Assembly: GCF_027596085.1 (NCBI RefSeq)
Contig: NC_072462.1
Coordinates: 18,650,421-18,714,420, forward strand
DNA length: 64,000 nucleotides
Direction: 5' to 3'
Origin: Anoplopoma fimbria
Lineage: Eukaryota > Chordata > Actinopteri > Perciformes > Anoplopomatidae
The notes beneath the pieces were generated by a model, which was given only the letters and a program-made list of their open reading frames with translations, was not told the origin of the DNA and did not search any database. The translations under genes and the position numbers were made by a program. Position 1 is the stretch's first letter, and each line of letters opens with the position of its first letter. This document shows positions 23,090-38,424 of the stretch, in pieces.

Positions 23090-25774
23090 TTTTGGATGTT
23101 TTTGCAAAAACACCAGTTCTTTTTAATTAGCTGAAACTATTTAAAGCGAAAAATGTCAGCGTCCTTCAGTCCACCGCTTCATCGTCATTCATTTGACAAC
23201 ACTGATAAGATGGAAGAGATAATGCCCCCAAACCTTCACCTCCATTGACTGTACTGACTTAAGTGTCACAGCAGCATTGCTGATAAAGCTGACAAACATA
23301 ACTGTTGACTGCTGATGTCCTTTAGGTGTCTGCTGATGCATGAGATTGCACTCAAACCAATGTCTTTACTTCAGCAGTTAAACCAAAGTCCAGAATTAGT
23401 TTGCACACTGAACAGACTTGACCTTAATCATCACCAGTAATGCCTTACATCGTGGCGCCATCGTGGACAAAAAGACTTCTTAGTTTTACTGACATTTATG
23501 AAGAGGTTGTCATTCACAACAGTCTTCACTTCAGAAGAGCTTCAGTGAAAGTACAAAGGAGCCCTGGGTTGCTCTAGGTCTACCCAACATATGAACTGAC
23601 ACTGAAAATAGCAAAGAAGGCGCAACAACTACTCTTCTTAAGGAAAGTCAATATGTCAATACACCTTCAGGAACATTAAGACCTGCACCAATAAAGTAAA
23701 AACCTTCTTCAAGCCTCAGGATATGAGAATGCTGAATATTCCTTCCCTCCTGACGAACTTAAACAGCTGACACAAACACAGTTGGGTTTTGTTCTGTTTC
23801 CACATTATCATTTCCCTACTCTATATTGACTTGTTAAGAGCTAAGGAACTGGTGGGTCCTAGTGGTTGGCTCACACTATTAAGCACCCAGGTGGCCTAGT
23901 GTTCAGGTGGCTCAGAGCTCACTGAGGCCACTGGCATTCAACTTCCTTTTTAAGTCTTTGGCCACGCACCTGCGGCTTGGAGGTCCCGTGGCAGTCCGAG
24001 TTCTGGGGGCATTGGCCCGGTATAATACAGCTAACACATCTACTGAAATTGTTTCTGTTAAACAATAGCCCTAAATAGAGTTATTTGTCTAAAAAATCCC
24101 ATCACAGCACTCAGACTGAACACAGATTCTGGCAAAAGTTTATGTTCAATCTGATTTTAGTATTTGTTTTCCAAAGAGTTGCTAGACAAGGTGGAAAATT
24201 GGATTGGATGGGTTTCTGTTTTATTTTCCTAAATTGGACTACTTTGTCTAAAGCTTGCTTAAACAGCGCCTGAACACAACTACATGAACACCAGAGAAAT
24301 AATTGAGTTTAATTTAATAATATATGTCAAAGAGGTGTCTATAGTAGATGTGTGTATTCTATACATAATACTTTGTCTGGCAGGTTGACAAAATAACAGG
24401 TCAATATAGTATGCACTAGCGAGTAGAAGCACTTTCTGTTTTTGTTTGATTTTCTACCTCAATTCCCACTGATACTTCACAATGCCAATGTCAAAATAGT
24501 AGTTATCAATCACATTAGTAAATAAATCGAGTCTACAGCAACTGTTTTTACCTGATTCACAACAATAAAATAGAAGAAAATCTGTCATATGGGGAAAATG
24601 TGTAGTAGACATATTCAAAAAAAGCTTGTTCTTTTTCTGTGAATGGGACTTAAAAGGGCAAAGTCAGTAATCAGCCGAATTTTATTAAAAGACAAATTAA
24701 AATTGGACACAAACACTAACAGCTAAAATGTTCGTGTGGAGAAACAGATTGGAAGGAAATCAGTACTCCAATTATGTAGCTAATCTTTTTTTTTTTACGC
24801 TGATGATCTGACATTTGACAGCCCACATCACCACTCAGATCCCAATACACCTGTTGACCACTAAGGTTAAAACCAAAACCTTCACTCACATTCAGTAAAA
24901 ACACTTTTTCTGTCTAACAAACGCACTGTAGCATGTTGGAAAATAGTGCAGAGTGGAAGCAGAGCTGTGTGCCTCCCACCAGGCATCATCACCTGAAGGC
25001 TGGGCGTCATGTGACGTTGTGCCCGACCCACTCCATGAGAATGACACTTTAGGTAGACAGCAACAGTCTGGCCACTTTAAGGCTGCAAGTTCTGCGGGTA
25101 AACTCAAAGCCTGTAGACTTTACTTTTCTTCCCGTGTTTCCACACTTTGAAGGGATAGAGCTGAGCATCCTATAGAAAAGGTCAAAAGGAGGTACAGAAA
25201 TACTGCTGGAAGCCAGCAACAGTCTCGCATTTTGCCAGCACTTATTCTTGTACAAGGGTACTTCAAGGCAAGCTGAAAATGTTCTTTATTGATTTCACAC
25301 TGGGGTGTTGGGTAACTGCAGAGCTGTACTTTAGAGGAGGTCCAAGTGAAGTCTGAAGTCATTTTGAAATAGTTCCAATTCATCGACTTATGTATGTCGG
25401 CGGAGGAGTCAGGTTACAGGTCCCTGAGGGCGGGTCACGAGTCAAGTCTAAGGCCCTTCATGCAGAGATGAAAGGTCCTAGAATAAAAAATTAAAACATG
25501 TATGGGGTACTGTAATATGCACCCAGTTCTTCAGGGTAATAATCATTTTAAATGAAATGACAAAATACAATAATTGCATCATATTTGCAACAATTGCAAA
25601 ATGTATGTAAAAATGGCCGCTAATATCATAGTGTGCAAGTTAATTGTGTGGATCGCTGTCCATTCTGCCTCTCTGTTCCTCTCTTCAGACACATTTCCTC
25701 TGTCCCTGACCCCTTCACTGTCTATCCTCACCATCCAGCCACATGCCTTTAGATTTTCCTTTTGCTCCAGATAA
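23046..25774. other. intergenic, no gene recognised
   Basis: A poly(T) run lies at 23059-23086. A stretch near 23596-23651 reads like the end of a LINE reverse transcriptase (KKAQQLLFLRKV) but is too short to call. The rest, including small frames around 24.9-25.4 kb on the minus strand, gave no recognisable protein. Confidence 0.6.
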
Positions 25775-26088
25775 CTGCCACCCCATCCACCCTGCTATCA
25801 CCTCATTCCCATCACCTGAGCTTCCCCACCTGCACCTCATTTCCTCATCAGCCCTGCAGCTCATATACCAGCTTCTTTTTCCCATTAAGTTGTCAGACTG
25901 TTGTTGTTTCTTAGTTGCTGTGTTTCTGCTACTTATACCTGCACCTGCCCGCTTGTCAACCTACCTGTTTCTGCCTGTAAGCCTATTTGTATCTTCCACT
26001 GGTCATTAAATCATTTAGCTGTCGCTATCTGCCTCGCCCATCTGCATTTTGGTAGTTCCCCTGCTGCTTCTCACTCACCTGCCTGACA
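25775..26088. mobile_element. probable degenerate solo LTR (Ty3/gypsy-like)
   Basis: The segment is C/T-rich with CACCTGAG, CTCATCAGCCCTGCAG and a TATA-like CATATACCAGC near 25863-25873. A weak poly(A)-signal-like ATTAAA follows near 26006, then CTGCATTTTGG and an end at CTGACA. This order (CT-rich U3, TATA, poly(A) signal, CTGCATTTGG-like U5) is that of fish gypsy LTRs and parallels the clearer LTR at 52287-52843. GATAA occurs directly on both sides (25770-25774 and 26089-26093), which could be the target duplication. The left edge reads CTG rather than TG, so the boundary is uncertain. Confidence 0.5.
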
Positions 26089-29000
26089 GATAAAATAAGC
26101 CTGTAAGCTTATCCAACATCGGTAAAGCAAAGATAGCAGCATAATTGCCAAAACATGCTGACTATAAAACAAGAAAGAAACTATTAAGGGACTTGTTTTA
26201 TTTAGTTCATTGATTTTCTTAATACGACCTCACTCCTGGGTAACAGGCCTAATAAACAAGCAGGTAGTGCTACAATGACTCACCCGGACCGTCATTCACA
26301 TCCTTTAAAAGTGTTCTCTCATAGTGATACCAAAGGAGGAGATTTTTTTAAAGTTCTGCAACGAACATTTGGTCCACCCATAGGTTTTTAATTTCAAAGA
26401 CTGCTTTGTGCCAAGTTCTTAAAATAATTTTCCTATGCAGGTGTTTTCCACCAGCTGTCATAAACAAAACACCTGCTTTTGCATCGCTGATTATGGGGCC
26501 GCTGATGGTGTTTGCAACACCCTTGAAAGTTTCATTGTGAGTGTGCAGCAACCGCTCCCTGCTGTGTGTGATTTAATGTGGCTTGTCTCATACTCTTTAT
26601 CGTACTTAATGAAGTGTTCTCTGAAGACCATGATAGGTTAAATTATTCAGTGTATTTTCATATTTTTTTCAAAGGGGACCCGATGGCAAGAGTTAACTTG
26701 GTCCTTTTTTTTTTTTTTTTTTTCTAAGATTGTGCTTGTGTTATCACAGATTGATCAATTTAGCACATTTGGGCAAAGACCATGAAAAATACAAAGTTTC
26801 TCATCGTTCCAGATAAAAAACGAATCAGTTGTAATCTCCGATATTTTACAGGAATGAGAAACTGCTCTATGAATAACAAAGAGGGAGAACTAACACATAA
26901 ATAAAGAATCTGTTAGCTTTCATTTATATGGCACCCGTTTCAAATGTTGTTATCAGTTGTTATCACTACCATTGTTATACTTCAGACTGGGTGGAATGGG
27001 GGAACTGCACCTACCAACACATTGGGAAATGTTCACAGCTTTAAATTCATGCTTAAAGTTGTGAATTGAAACAAAAGTACCTGGTTAGGTTTAAGAAAAG
27101 ATTGTGGTTTGTGTTCAAATATGAATAATTGTCAATGTAACTTAAGTAACGTACATAAGTTAAGTATAGATATGTCACATGTAATTTATGTTGTTGTGGA
27201 GGACATAGAGAGGTGTTGTGTCTGTATGCGGGGAGCAGTTAAAACAAGGGTCGTTAACTGTCTCTGAGCTAGATGAAATGAATGAATTATAATTGATATG
27301 TTATCCGATAGCCTTATCTTGACACAAGTCATTTTCAGACTGGATTAAAAGAACATTTTGATAGATGGTTGAAGATTTCCCATCTCTGCCTAGCAAGGTT
27401 TTGTAAGAAGGCCTGTCCCATATAGACGCCTTTCCAAAATATTAGCCAATCGAGTTCAGCGATTGAAGCAAATAAAAGCCTGGGCTATTAATTGACGTTA
27501 TACAGTAATTAAATATGTTAACTCTTTGTGTCACTATAGAACCATTCTGGTGTTTGTTTGACCCATCTTTCCACCCTGACCTTTTTTCTACTCAGACTTT
27601 GTCGCTCTTTATGCTACATCACCTGACTTTCTCCTTTGCTCTTATAAAAATGACTACTTGAACCTCCCTATGGTGATCCACTTTACCAATAGATGGCGAG
27701 TAGAGTCAAACCACCTTAAATCTATAATCCCGAAGCCAACTAATAACGGCCATTTAATCAGCTGATAATAATGTTCAGTAATTTTACTCTAATTGCAAAA
27801 ACAAACACAACAACAATATTCATTTTCCACAACTGTTAGTGACAGCACAGTTTCAACTTGGCTGGGAATTCTTACCATCAATAGAAATTAAGACCCTTTG
27901 ATGTTGTACCATATAGATGAGTGTTTAGTCAAAACTGCTTTGACTATTATCAATCCATATGTTGGTGTTTGACTGCACAAATGTGTTAGACTGTTAACTG
28001 ATGAGGTAAAATAAACCACACTTTCTGCATTCCTCATTCCTATCAGCATGTCTTGCCTTGATACTGTGGGACGCATGGGTCAAAAATTCAGCAAGAAGTT
28101 CATCTGGCCAATCCTGCGCGTGTGAAAAGACACTTCTTACCCTTTATCTGTACAGCTGCAGTGGCTTCGATAAGGCAGGCGAGTGATGCCTTATATGGCA
28201 TTTTTCAACAAGTAATTGTGTGCTACCGCTGAGAATAGATAAGTACGAGGCAGACAGAGTCTAGGGGGAAGGATTTATATGTGGGATGAGCCATATCCCT
28301 TTAATACTAAAGTATACGGTCTTAAACTCCTTCTAAGCGTGTATGAAGTCTGTGTAACATTCAGCTCTTTTGGTACGTATTCCAAAAGTCAAAAGCAGAT
28401 GACGGAAAGGTCATTGATACAGTTGACCACTGTTTGCCACAGCATATCGAACCCTTACTCATTTATTTAGCATCATAGTTGGCAAATGGTTGCATGTTGT
28501 TCTGCTGTAACTGTCACTATAAATCAGGGGTAATGCCCTATAAGGTCAAAACATTCTTGTGGGGTTAATTGTCATATACTGGCAAAAGGCAGTACAAACT
28601 GAGGGTAGTATATCTTGACAATAGATGAACAAGGTTATCATAACCTCTATTTCTTCTTTTTGGGAGCTTTAGTGTATTTTTTGCCGCTGTGATTGGTGTG
28701 AAGAAATGACATGAGAAGTGTCTGTGGTAAAGAGTACGGCTGAGGGAGTCTGCTTCATGATATGAGTAGACGTGGGTTTAAAATGTGTCATTTCAGGTGG
28801 TAGGTGTCCTTAAAAAGTTTAGGACTCAAACATCTTGTAGTTTAGTCAAAATGTACCTGCAGTAATCCATAACAACACCGAGGCCTAGTTGGTTCAGTGA
28901 GCTGTTTGCTAGCAGTTAAGCTAATGCTAACTGGAGAAAAGGACATAAGGACATTTAACTTTAATGTGAAAGTGGTGTCTTGTATTGATAGACCCACAGA

Positions 29001-29160
29001 ACATATCACCTGTTTCAGCATCTTTCAGCTCATTGCTTTGGATTCTTGGCTCACAACTTTACTGTTTTGATTCACCTTTCTCAGTTGTTTCCATTCATCT
29101 GCAGTAAGTGTCGTGTTTTTAGCATATAACATGAAAACCTAGTAAATGGAGTAAGACAAA
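26089..29160. other. intergenic, no gene recognised
   Basis: A run of about 20 T lies at 26704-26723. Around 27070-27200 is a fragment of a dispersed repeat containing CTGGTTAGGTTTA, also seen near 51.5 kb. The remainder is ordinary AT-rich sequence. Confidence 0.6.
27070..27200. repeat. dispersed repeat fragment (GGTTAGGTTTA family), copy 1
   Basis: This copy contains ACAAAAGTACCTGGTTAGGT followed by TTAAGAAAAGATTGTGGTTTG and a later AACTTAAGTAACGTAC. The copy at 51.4-51.6 kb has ACAAAAGTACTTGGTTAGGT, TTAGAAAAAGAACATCGTTTG and GAAGTACGCAAGTTACGTG in the same order. It is therefore a repeated family within the window. The type of element is unknown to me. Confidence 0.6.
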
Positions 29161-29162
29161 GT

Positions 29163-29590
29163 TATTACATTACATTACATTACAGTCATTTAGCAGACGC
29201 TTTTATCCAAAGCGACTTACAGGAAGTGTATTCAACATAGGTATTCAAGAGAACTACTAGTCACCAGAAGTCATAAGTGCATCTCCTTTCTTAAACAAGC
29301 ATCTTAAAGCATAAACCAGAGCAAAAGTATAGTGCAGAGGCAAGTTACTACGAAAACAATAATTGCAACAGACTAATCCGAATATAGTAAGTGCTACAAA
29401 CTACTACGAATAGGATAAGTGCAGTAAACAAATACAAATTCAATAAGTGCAGCGAACTGATACAAATACAGTAAGTGCAACAACTAATACGAATGCAATA
29501 AGTGCTACGAGGAAGGCTCAGGGTAGTACTTCTTGAAGAGGTGAGTTTTCAGCCTGCGCCTAAAGATGGGCAGCGACTCTGCTGTCCTGA
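29163..29590. repeat. dispersed teleost repeat with TCATTTAGCAGACGC core
   Basis: It starts with (ATTAC)n followed by AGTCATTTAGCAGACGCTTT and TATCCAAAGCGACTTACAGG, a segment I know to be scattered through many teleost genomes. It continues through a 28-bp minisatellite and ends near GGTGAGTTTTCAGCCTGCGC. A shorter related piece is at 57194-57305. The element class is not certain from sequence alone. Confidence 0.75.
29370..29512. repeat. minisatellite, about five units of 28 bp
   Basis: The units follow the pattern ACTAATACGAATNCAATAAGTG plus CWRCRA and are diverged from each other. They lie inside the dispersed repeat at 29163-29590. The AATAAGTGC or AGTAAGTGC core recurs in each unit. Confidence 0.8.
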
Positions 29591-34329
<4,739 letters not shown>

Positions 34330-34375
34330 TTTTTTATATACACTTTTGTACTTGTACCAAAGTGTATATAAAAAA
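34330..34375. repeat. perfect 17-bp inverted repeat with 12-nt loop
   Basis: The left arm 34330-34346 (TTTTTTATATACACTTT) and right arm 34359-34375 are exact reverse complements. The loop TGTACTTGTACC itself contains GTAC twice. In RNA this would form a strong, AU-rich stem. No longer element termini were found around it. Confidence 0.85.
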
Positions 34376-35810
34376 ACTTGTACTTTTGTCATTATTATTA
34401 CCCAGGACTGGTCTTTTTTGTTTTGTTTTTCTTTCATGTTTGTTCGTATTACAGCTATGCTCTCGAAAAATAACAAACAGATATTTAAAAAAAGAAAGTT
34501 CATAAAGCACTTGCTGCACCTCTTGCTGTTGCTCATTAAGCTTGTTGCTGTGAGCGCACAATAATAATTGAACATGGAGGAGATGACTTTAAAATGGAAA
34601 TGTTTTCGTCTAATCGTCCTTGATAACTAGGAAAACTTGTGTGATACTCTCAGAGCTCCAGAACAGCTACAAAATGTATTTGGACGTGTGATTGTTCTGT
34701 CATCTATCTTCTATTGAGTTGTTAAGTATTCCAATGATAAATTAATTGTAACCATGTAATAGTCCTGTAATTATAATAGAAACATGTGTTGTATATTTCA
34801 TACAGTACCCAAGCTGAGCAGCATCAAATCTTTGTAAAAATCTGAGTCAGTGCTACAGAGCCAGTTAAACTCTGTGTCACAGCGTGAGCCTGAAAGAGAG
34901 AAGAGAGTAATGAAAAATCTGACTTTTAGTGAACAGAATTTTAGAAAGAGCCAAGTCGGTCAGCAGCTTTTTGTTTTCTTGGCCAGATTTACATTTCAAT
35001 GGGTTTGGCAGAGGCCCTACTTTCAGAGAGGCGATACAGTGTTCAGAGTCGATGAGCAGGAGGAACTCTGGAGATTTGTTTCCTCTGGTCTTTGCCCACA
35101 TTTTATTGACAACGAGCAAGAAACCAAGCACAGGATTTTATTTTTGTTCAGCCGGTGTGTGACCTTTTTGTGGTTTAATTTAAGTCTGTGAATAAGCATC
35201 CTTTTTTAGAAAGTGTCCAGGCTGTCCTTATATGAGGAAATTCAAAAGTGTTGCTGACCAACACTTTATCCCCATATGTTGCAAAAAAAAAGGACTAGAT
35301 ATTGAATAATGTTTTGAGTATACCATTCACTGCTGAAAGACACTGACACAAATGTCAGAATGAATACTAGTGTTTACCGTGGAGAATATCAGGTGTTGGT
35401 AATGATGCTTGTAGGGAAAAGATGAAGGGGAGTCTTCTCTGCTGCTATTCAACACTTTCGATGAATATATAGTGGCCTGCTATTTGGGAGATCAGGATAG
35501 CACAATAAGTATGGGGTTTGGCCAGTTTCTTATTTTCTTGCTGAATGAAATTCCAATATGGATTTTCTCATAAGGTACCATCAGTTTTTGTCAGTGCGTT
35601 CTTTGAATGTCTGCGTCATCCAATGAACCCCTGTTCTGTGCACATGATTACATGGATAGAGGTCAAAACACTGTTGTCAAGGTTTTATATCCAGGCAAGC
35701 AATTTCAAATGACAGCATTTTCAAGGTTCAGTTTTTCTTTTTTGTGTGTGTTCCATATTGAAAACGTATTTATAAACATATTGAAAATATGTTATAGATG
35801 GTAAATGGAC
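34376..35810. other. intergenic, nothing recognised
   Basis: AT-rich sequence with several small frames, none recognisable. No bounded repeat was seen. Confidence 0.55.
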
Positions 35811-36000
35811 TGTACTTGTATAGTGCCTTTCTAGTCTTCCGTCCACTCAAAGTGCTTTAACACTGCCTCATGTCATCATTCACCCATTCATACACATTCA
35901 TATACTGAGGGCAGGGCAAACATGCAAGGTGCCACCTGTCCATCAGGACTCTCAATAACCATTCATATTTGGGGTTAAGTGTCTTGCCCATGGACATATT
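35811..36000. repeat. dispersed teleost repeat fragment (TAAATGGACTGTACTTGTAT)
   Basis: The segment reads TAAATGGACTGTACTTGTAT, then AGTGCCTTTCTAGTCTTCCG, CACTCAAAGTGCTTT, CATTCACCCATTCATACACA and TGCAAGGTGCCACCTG. I recognise this order from a repeat that is frequent in fish genomes. Its last part shares CATTCACACACTGATG- and ATGCAAGGTGC-like sequence with the piece at 57194-57305. Confidence 0.65.
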
Positions 36001-37381
36001 CAAGTTAAGTAAAAGTACCTCAAAATTGTGCTTAAGTACAGTACTTAACTAAATATACTTAGTTACTTTTCACCACTTGTAAGACATGCAGGTTGTATAT
36101 GGGGGGGTCATAATAAACTGCAATACAAAGATTAATGTGGTATGAAATATGTATGAAAGTGACTTCAATCATGTGGGCAAAATACATAAGCACTGTATCT
36201 TCATATCAGTCATGCACAGCAAAGGTCATATTTTGCAATTTTGCCAAACGGATAAACTGATAATGTCAGTCTTCCAACAGACAACGTGGGCTCATAACAG
36301 ACAGACAGAACTCCAGTTTCTCTAAACAGACACAGTTATTGCTGCAGGCTTCTGTTTCTACAAAGTGTCTCAGTCTCCAAAGAAAACCCAATACCCATAG
36401 TAGGAATATCTGATATAACCACCCGTCCCACCATATCAAAGCCCCAACCCGATCTGTTCTCCTGACACATGCACACATCCTTATGCACACTATACAGTAC
36501 ATGCAGACAATAATCATTCTAAACAGAATTAGACAGAGAGCAAGCTGCATTCCTGCACCAATTGTCTCCCTGACTTCAGAAGGGAATGCTGATTGTGATG
36601 CAGAGTGTCACCTAATTTCACATGAGAATGCATGGCATTGTGTTGTGGCATTGATTTTCCTTCCTTTAGTCACAAACAACGACAGAGGGAAAAAAGAGGA
36701 AGAGACAAAGTCGGGAGAAAGGGAGAGTGGGGAGGGGGAAGTAGACACTGAAGACAAGCAGAGACATTATACACATATGAGAGAAAGAGAGACATAAAGA
36801 AAATATACCCCTCATTCGTGTTGTATTAGGCTTATACTGTACCTCATTAGTCAGAATCAGTTTAATGTCCAGAAAATGTACAGGAATTTGTCATGATGCT
36901 GCATTGGCTCCAAGAAATTCTGTCCTGTCTTCTATCAAATAAATGGGTATATTTTAACTCTTGAGGTGATCTTTTCCAATCCTTACTCAAGTAGTTTAAG
37001 TTGCCTACTCTTTACCAGATCACAACATTCTCGAATGAGTCATTTAGGTTTTTTTAGAAGGGCACACTGTTCTGTTGTTTTGTGCGAGTACTTGTACTGT
37101 GTATCAAGTATCAAGGTTTTCTCTGTCTCCCAGTAGGTATAAAGTAAGGGGATTTGTAAAGCTGCCAGGACATCTGCCTCACTCTACCTACACCCTTGCC
37201 GTGGCTTAGCATCTTTACCTGCACTCTTTCTGAAACACCACCTATGAGCTCTATTCCCACTCCTCCACGCTTTGCCAAATTACCACTAAGAAATAACAGC
37301 TAACAAATTGACGTTGAAAACATGTAGACAGAGCTGGCTGCAGAAATCCTGTGTAAATATAATACAGTGTTAATATCAATG
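36001..37381. other. intergenic
   Basis: No gene was recognised. A stretch at about 36850-36905 (GTCAGAATCAGTTTAATGTC, then CAGGAATTTGTC) resembles the 3' end of a fish LINE, but it is too short to assign. Confidence 0.5.
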
Positions 37382-37781
37382 TTAAACAGGCCCTATTATG
37401 CTATTTTCCGTGTGCATATTTTTATCTTAAGTTACAGTTACATGTTTACATGATCTGTTGTTATTGGTAAACGTTTCACATTTCAAAAAACTCTTCTGCA
37501 TCTTCTCTCTGTTTTGTTGTTTTTGGGCAGGCCAAACTAGCCGGAAGGAGTTTTACGTCACTTCCGTAACATTATGACCTCATAAAGTTACTGAAGTGAA
37601 GGAGAGAATTCAATGGAGCCGTTTCAGGCAGCTCAGGAGCAGTGTTTCTGAGGGGGAGGGTAACTCCTTTTAGGCGTGGACTTCAGGTTTTACTCTCTAC
37701 GGACCTTCTACATGTACAAAAATATACATAACACACTAAAGAAGAGGGAAAAAGTAGAAAAGCATAATAGGGCCACTTTAA
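37382..37781. mobile_element. MITE with TTAA flanks and CCCTATTATGC inverted ends (piggyBac-like)
   Basis: The left end reads TTAAACAGGCCCTATTATGC. The right end, reverse complemented, reads TTAAAGTGGCCCTATTATGC. The ends are thus inverted repeats that share GGCCCTATTATGCT and both abut TTAA (37382-37385 and 37778-37781). A 4-bp TTAA duplication is the hallmark of piggyBac-superfamily insertion. The roughly 390-bp interior has no transposase frame, so it is a non-autonomous copy. The family assignment is inference from the TTAA flanks. Confidence 0.8.
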
Positions 37782-37796
37782 GTCATTTTGAAATAA

Positions 37797-38424
37797 TGCA
37801 TCCATTATCTTTTCCATTTATCCAGGACGGGGGAGCAGGCTAAGCAGGGTATTCCAGACTTTCCTCTCCCCCAGAACATTTCCAGCTCTTCCTGGGGAAT
37901 CCCGAAGCGTTCACAGGCCAGATGAGATATAATCTCTCCGGCGTGTTCTGGGTCTACCCTGGGGCTTCCTACAGTGGATGTGCACATCCTAATCAGATGC
38001 CTGAACCACCTCAGCTGAACCCTTTAGATGCAAAGGAGCAGTGGCTCTTCTCCAAGCACCCTCTGGATGTCTGAGCTCCTCACCCTATCTCTAAGGCTGA
38101 GCCCAGCCACCCTACGAAGGAAGCTCATTTCTGCCGGTTTTATCCGGGATCCCATTCTTTCGTTCACTACCAAAGCTCATGACCATAGTTGAGGGTCTGA
38201 AAGTTGACGGACTGGTGAATTCTGGGCTTTGCTGTCCGGCTCAGCTCCCTCTTCACCACAATGGTCCGATACAACGCTCACATCACTGCTGATGCAGCAC
38301 CGAACAAGACCCCAAGACACTTAAACCCCCTCTCACTTGGGGCAGTGACTCATTCCCAACACAGAGGCACAATCCACCGTTTTCCAACAGAGAAGTATGG
38401 CTTCAGACTTGGAGGTATGGACTC
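37797..38424 (-). pseudogene. LINE 3' fragment, diverged second copy
   Basis: Read on the minus strand, this matches the 3' coding part of the LINE at 59564-60481 over most of its length. Examples are the shared GTCTGAGCTCCTCACCCTAT, CTAAGGCTGAGCCCAGCCAC and CATTCTTTCG blocks as written on the plus strand. Several indels and stop codons break the frame. The 3' end retains ATCC-like sequence. It begins only 15 bp after the right TTAA of the MITE at 37382-37781. It is 5' truncated, and no clear target duplication was found. Confidence 0.9.

Noticed and set aside
23596..23651. LINE-like LTLKIAKKAQQLLFLRKVN
   Set aside because: Only about 19 residues fit, and surrounding frames give no further RT or C-terminal LINE sequence.
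24892..25383. Two overlapping minus-strand frames that could be a 3' exon of a convergent gene
   Set aside because: No recognisable protein, no consistent splice sites, and no poly(A) signal that I can place with confidence.
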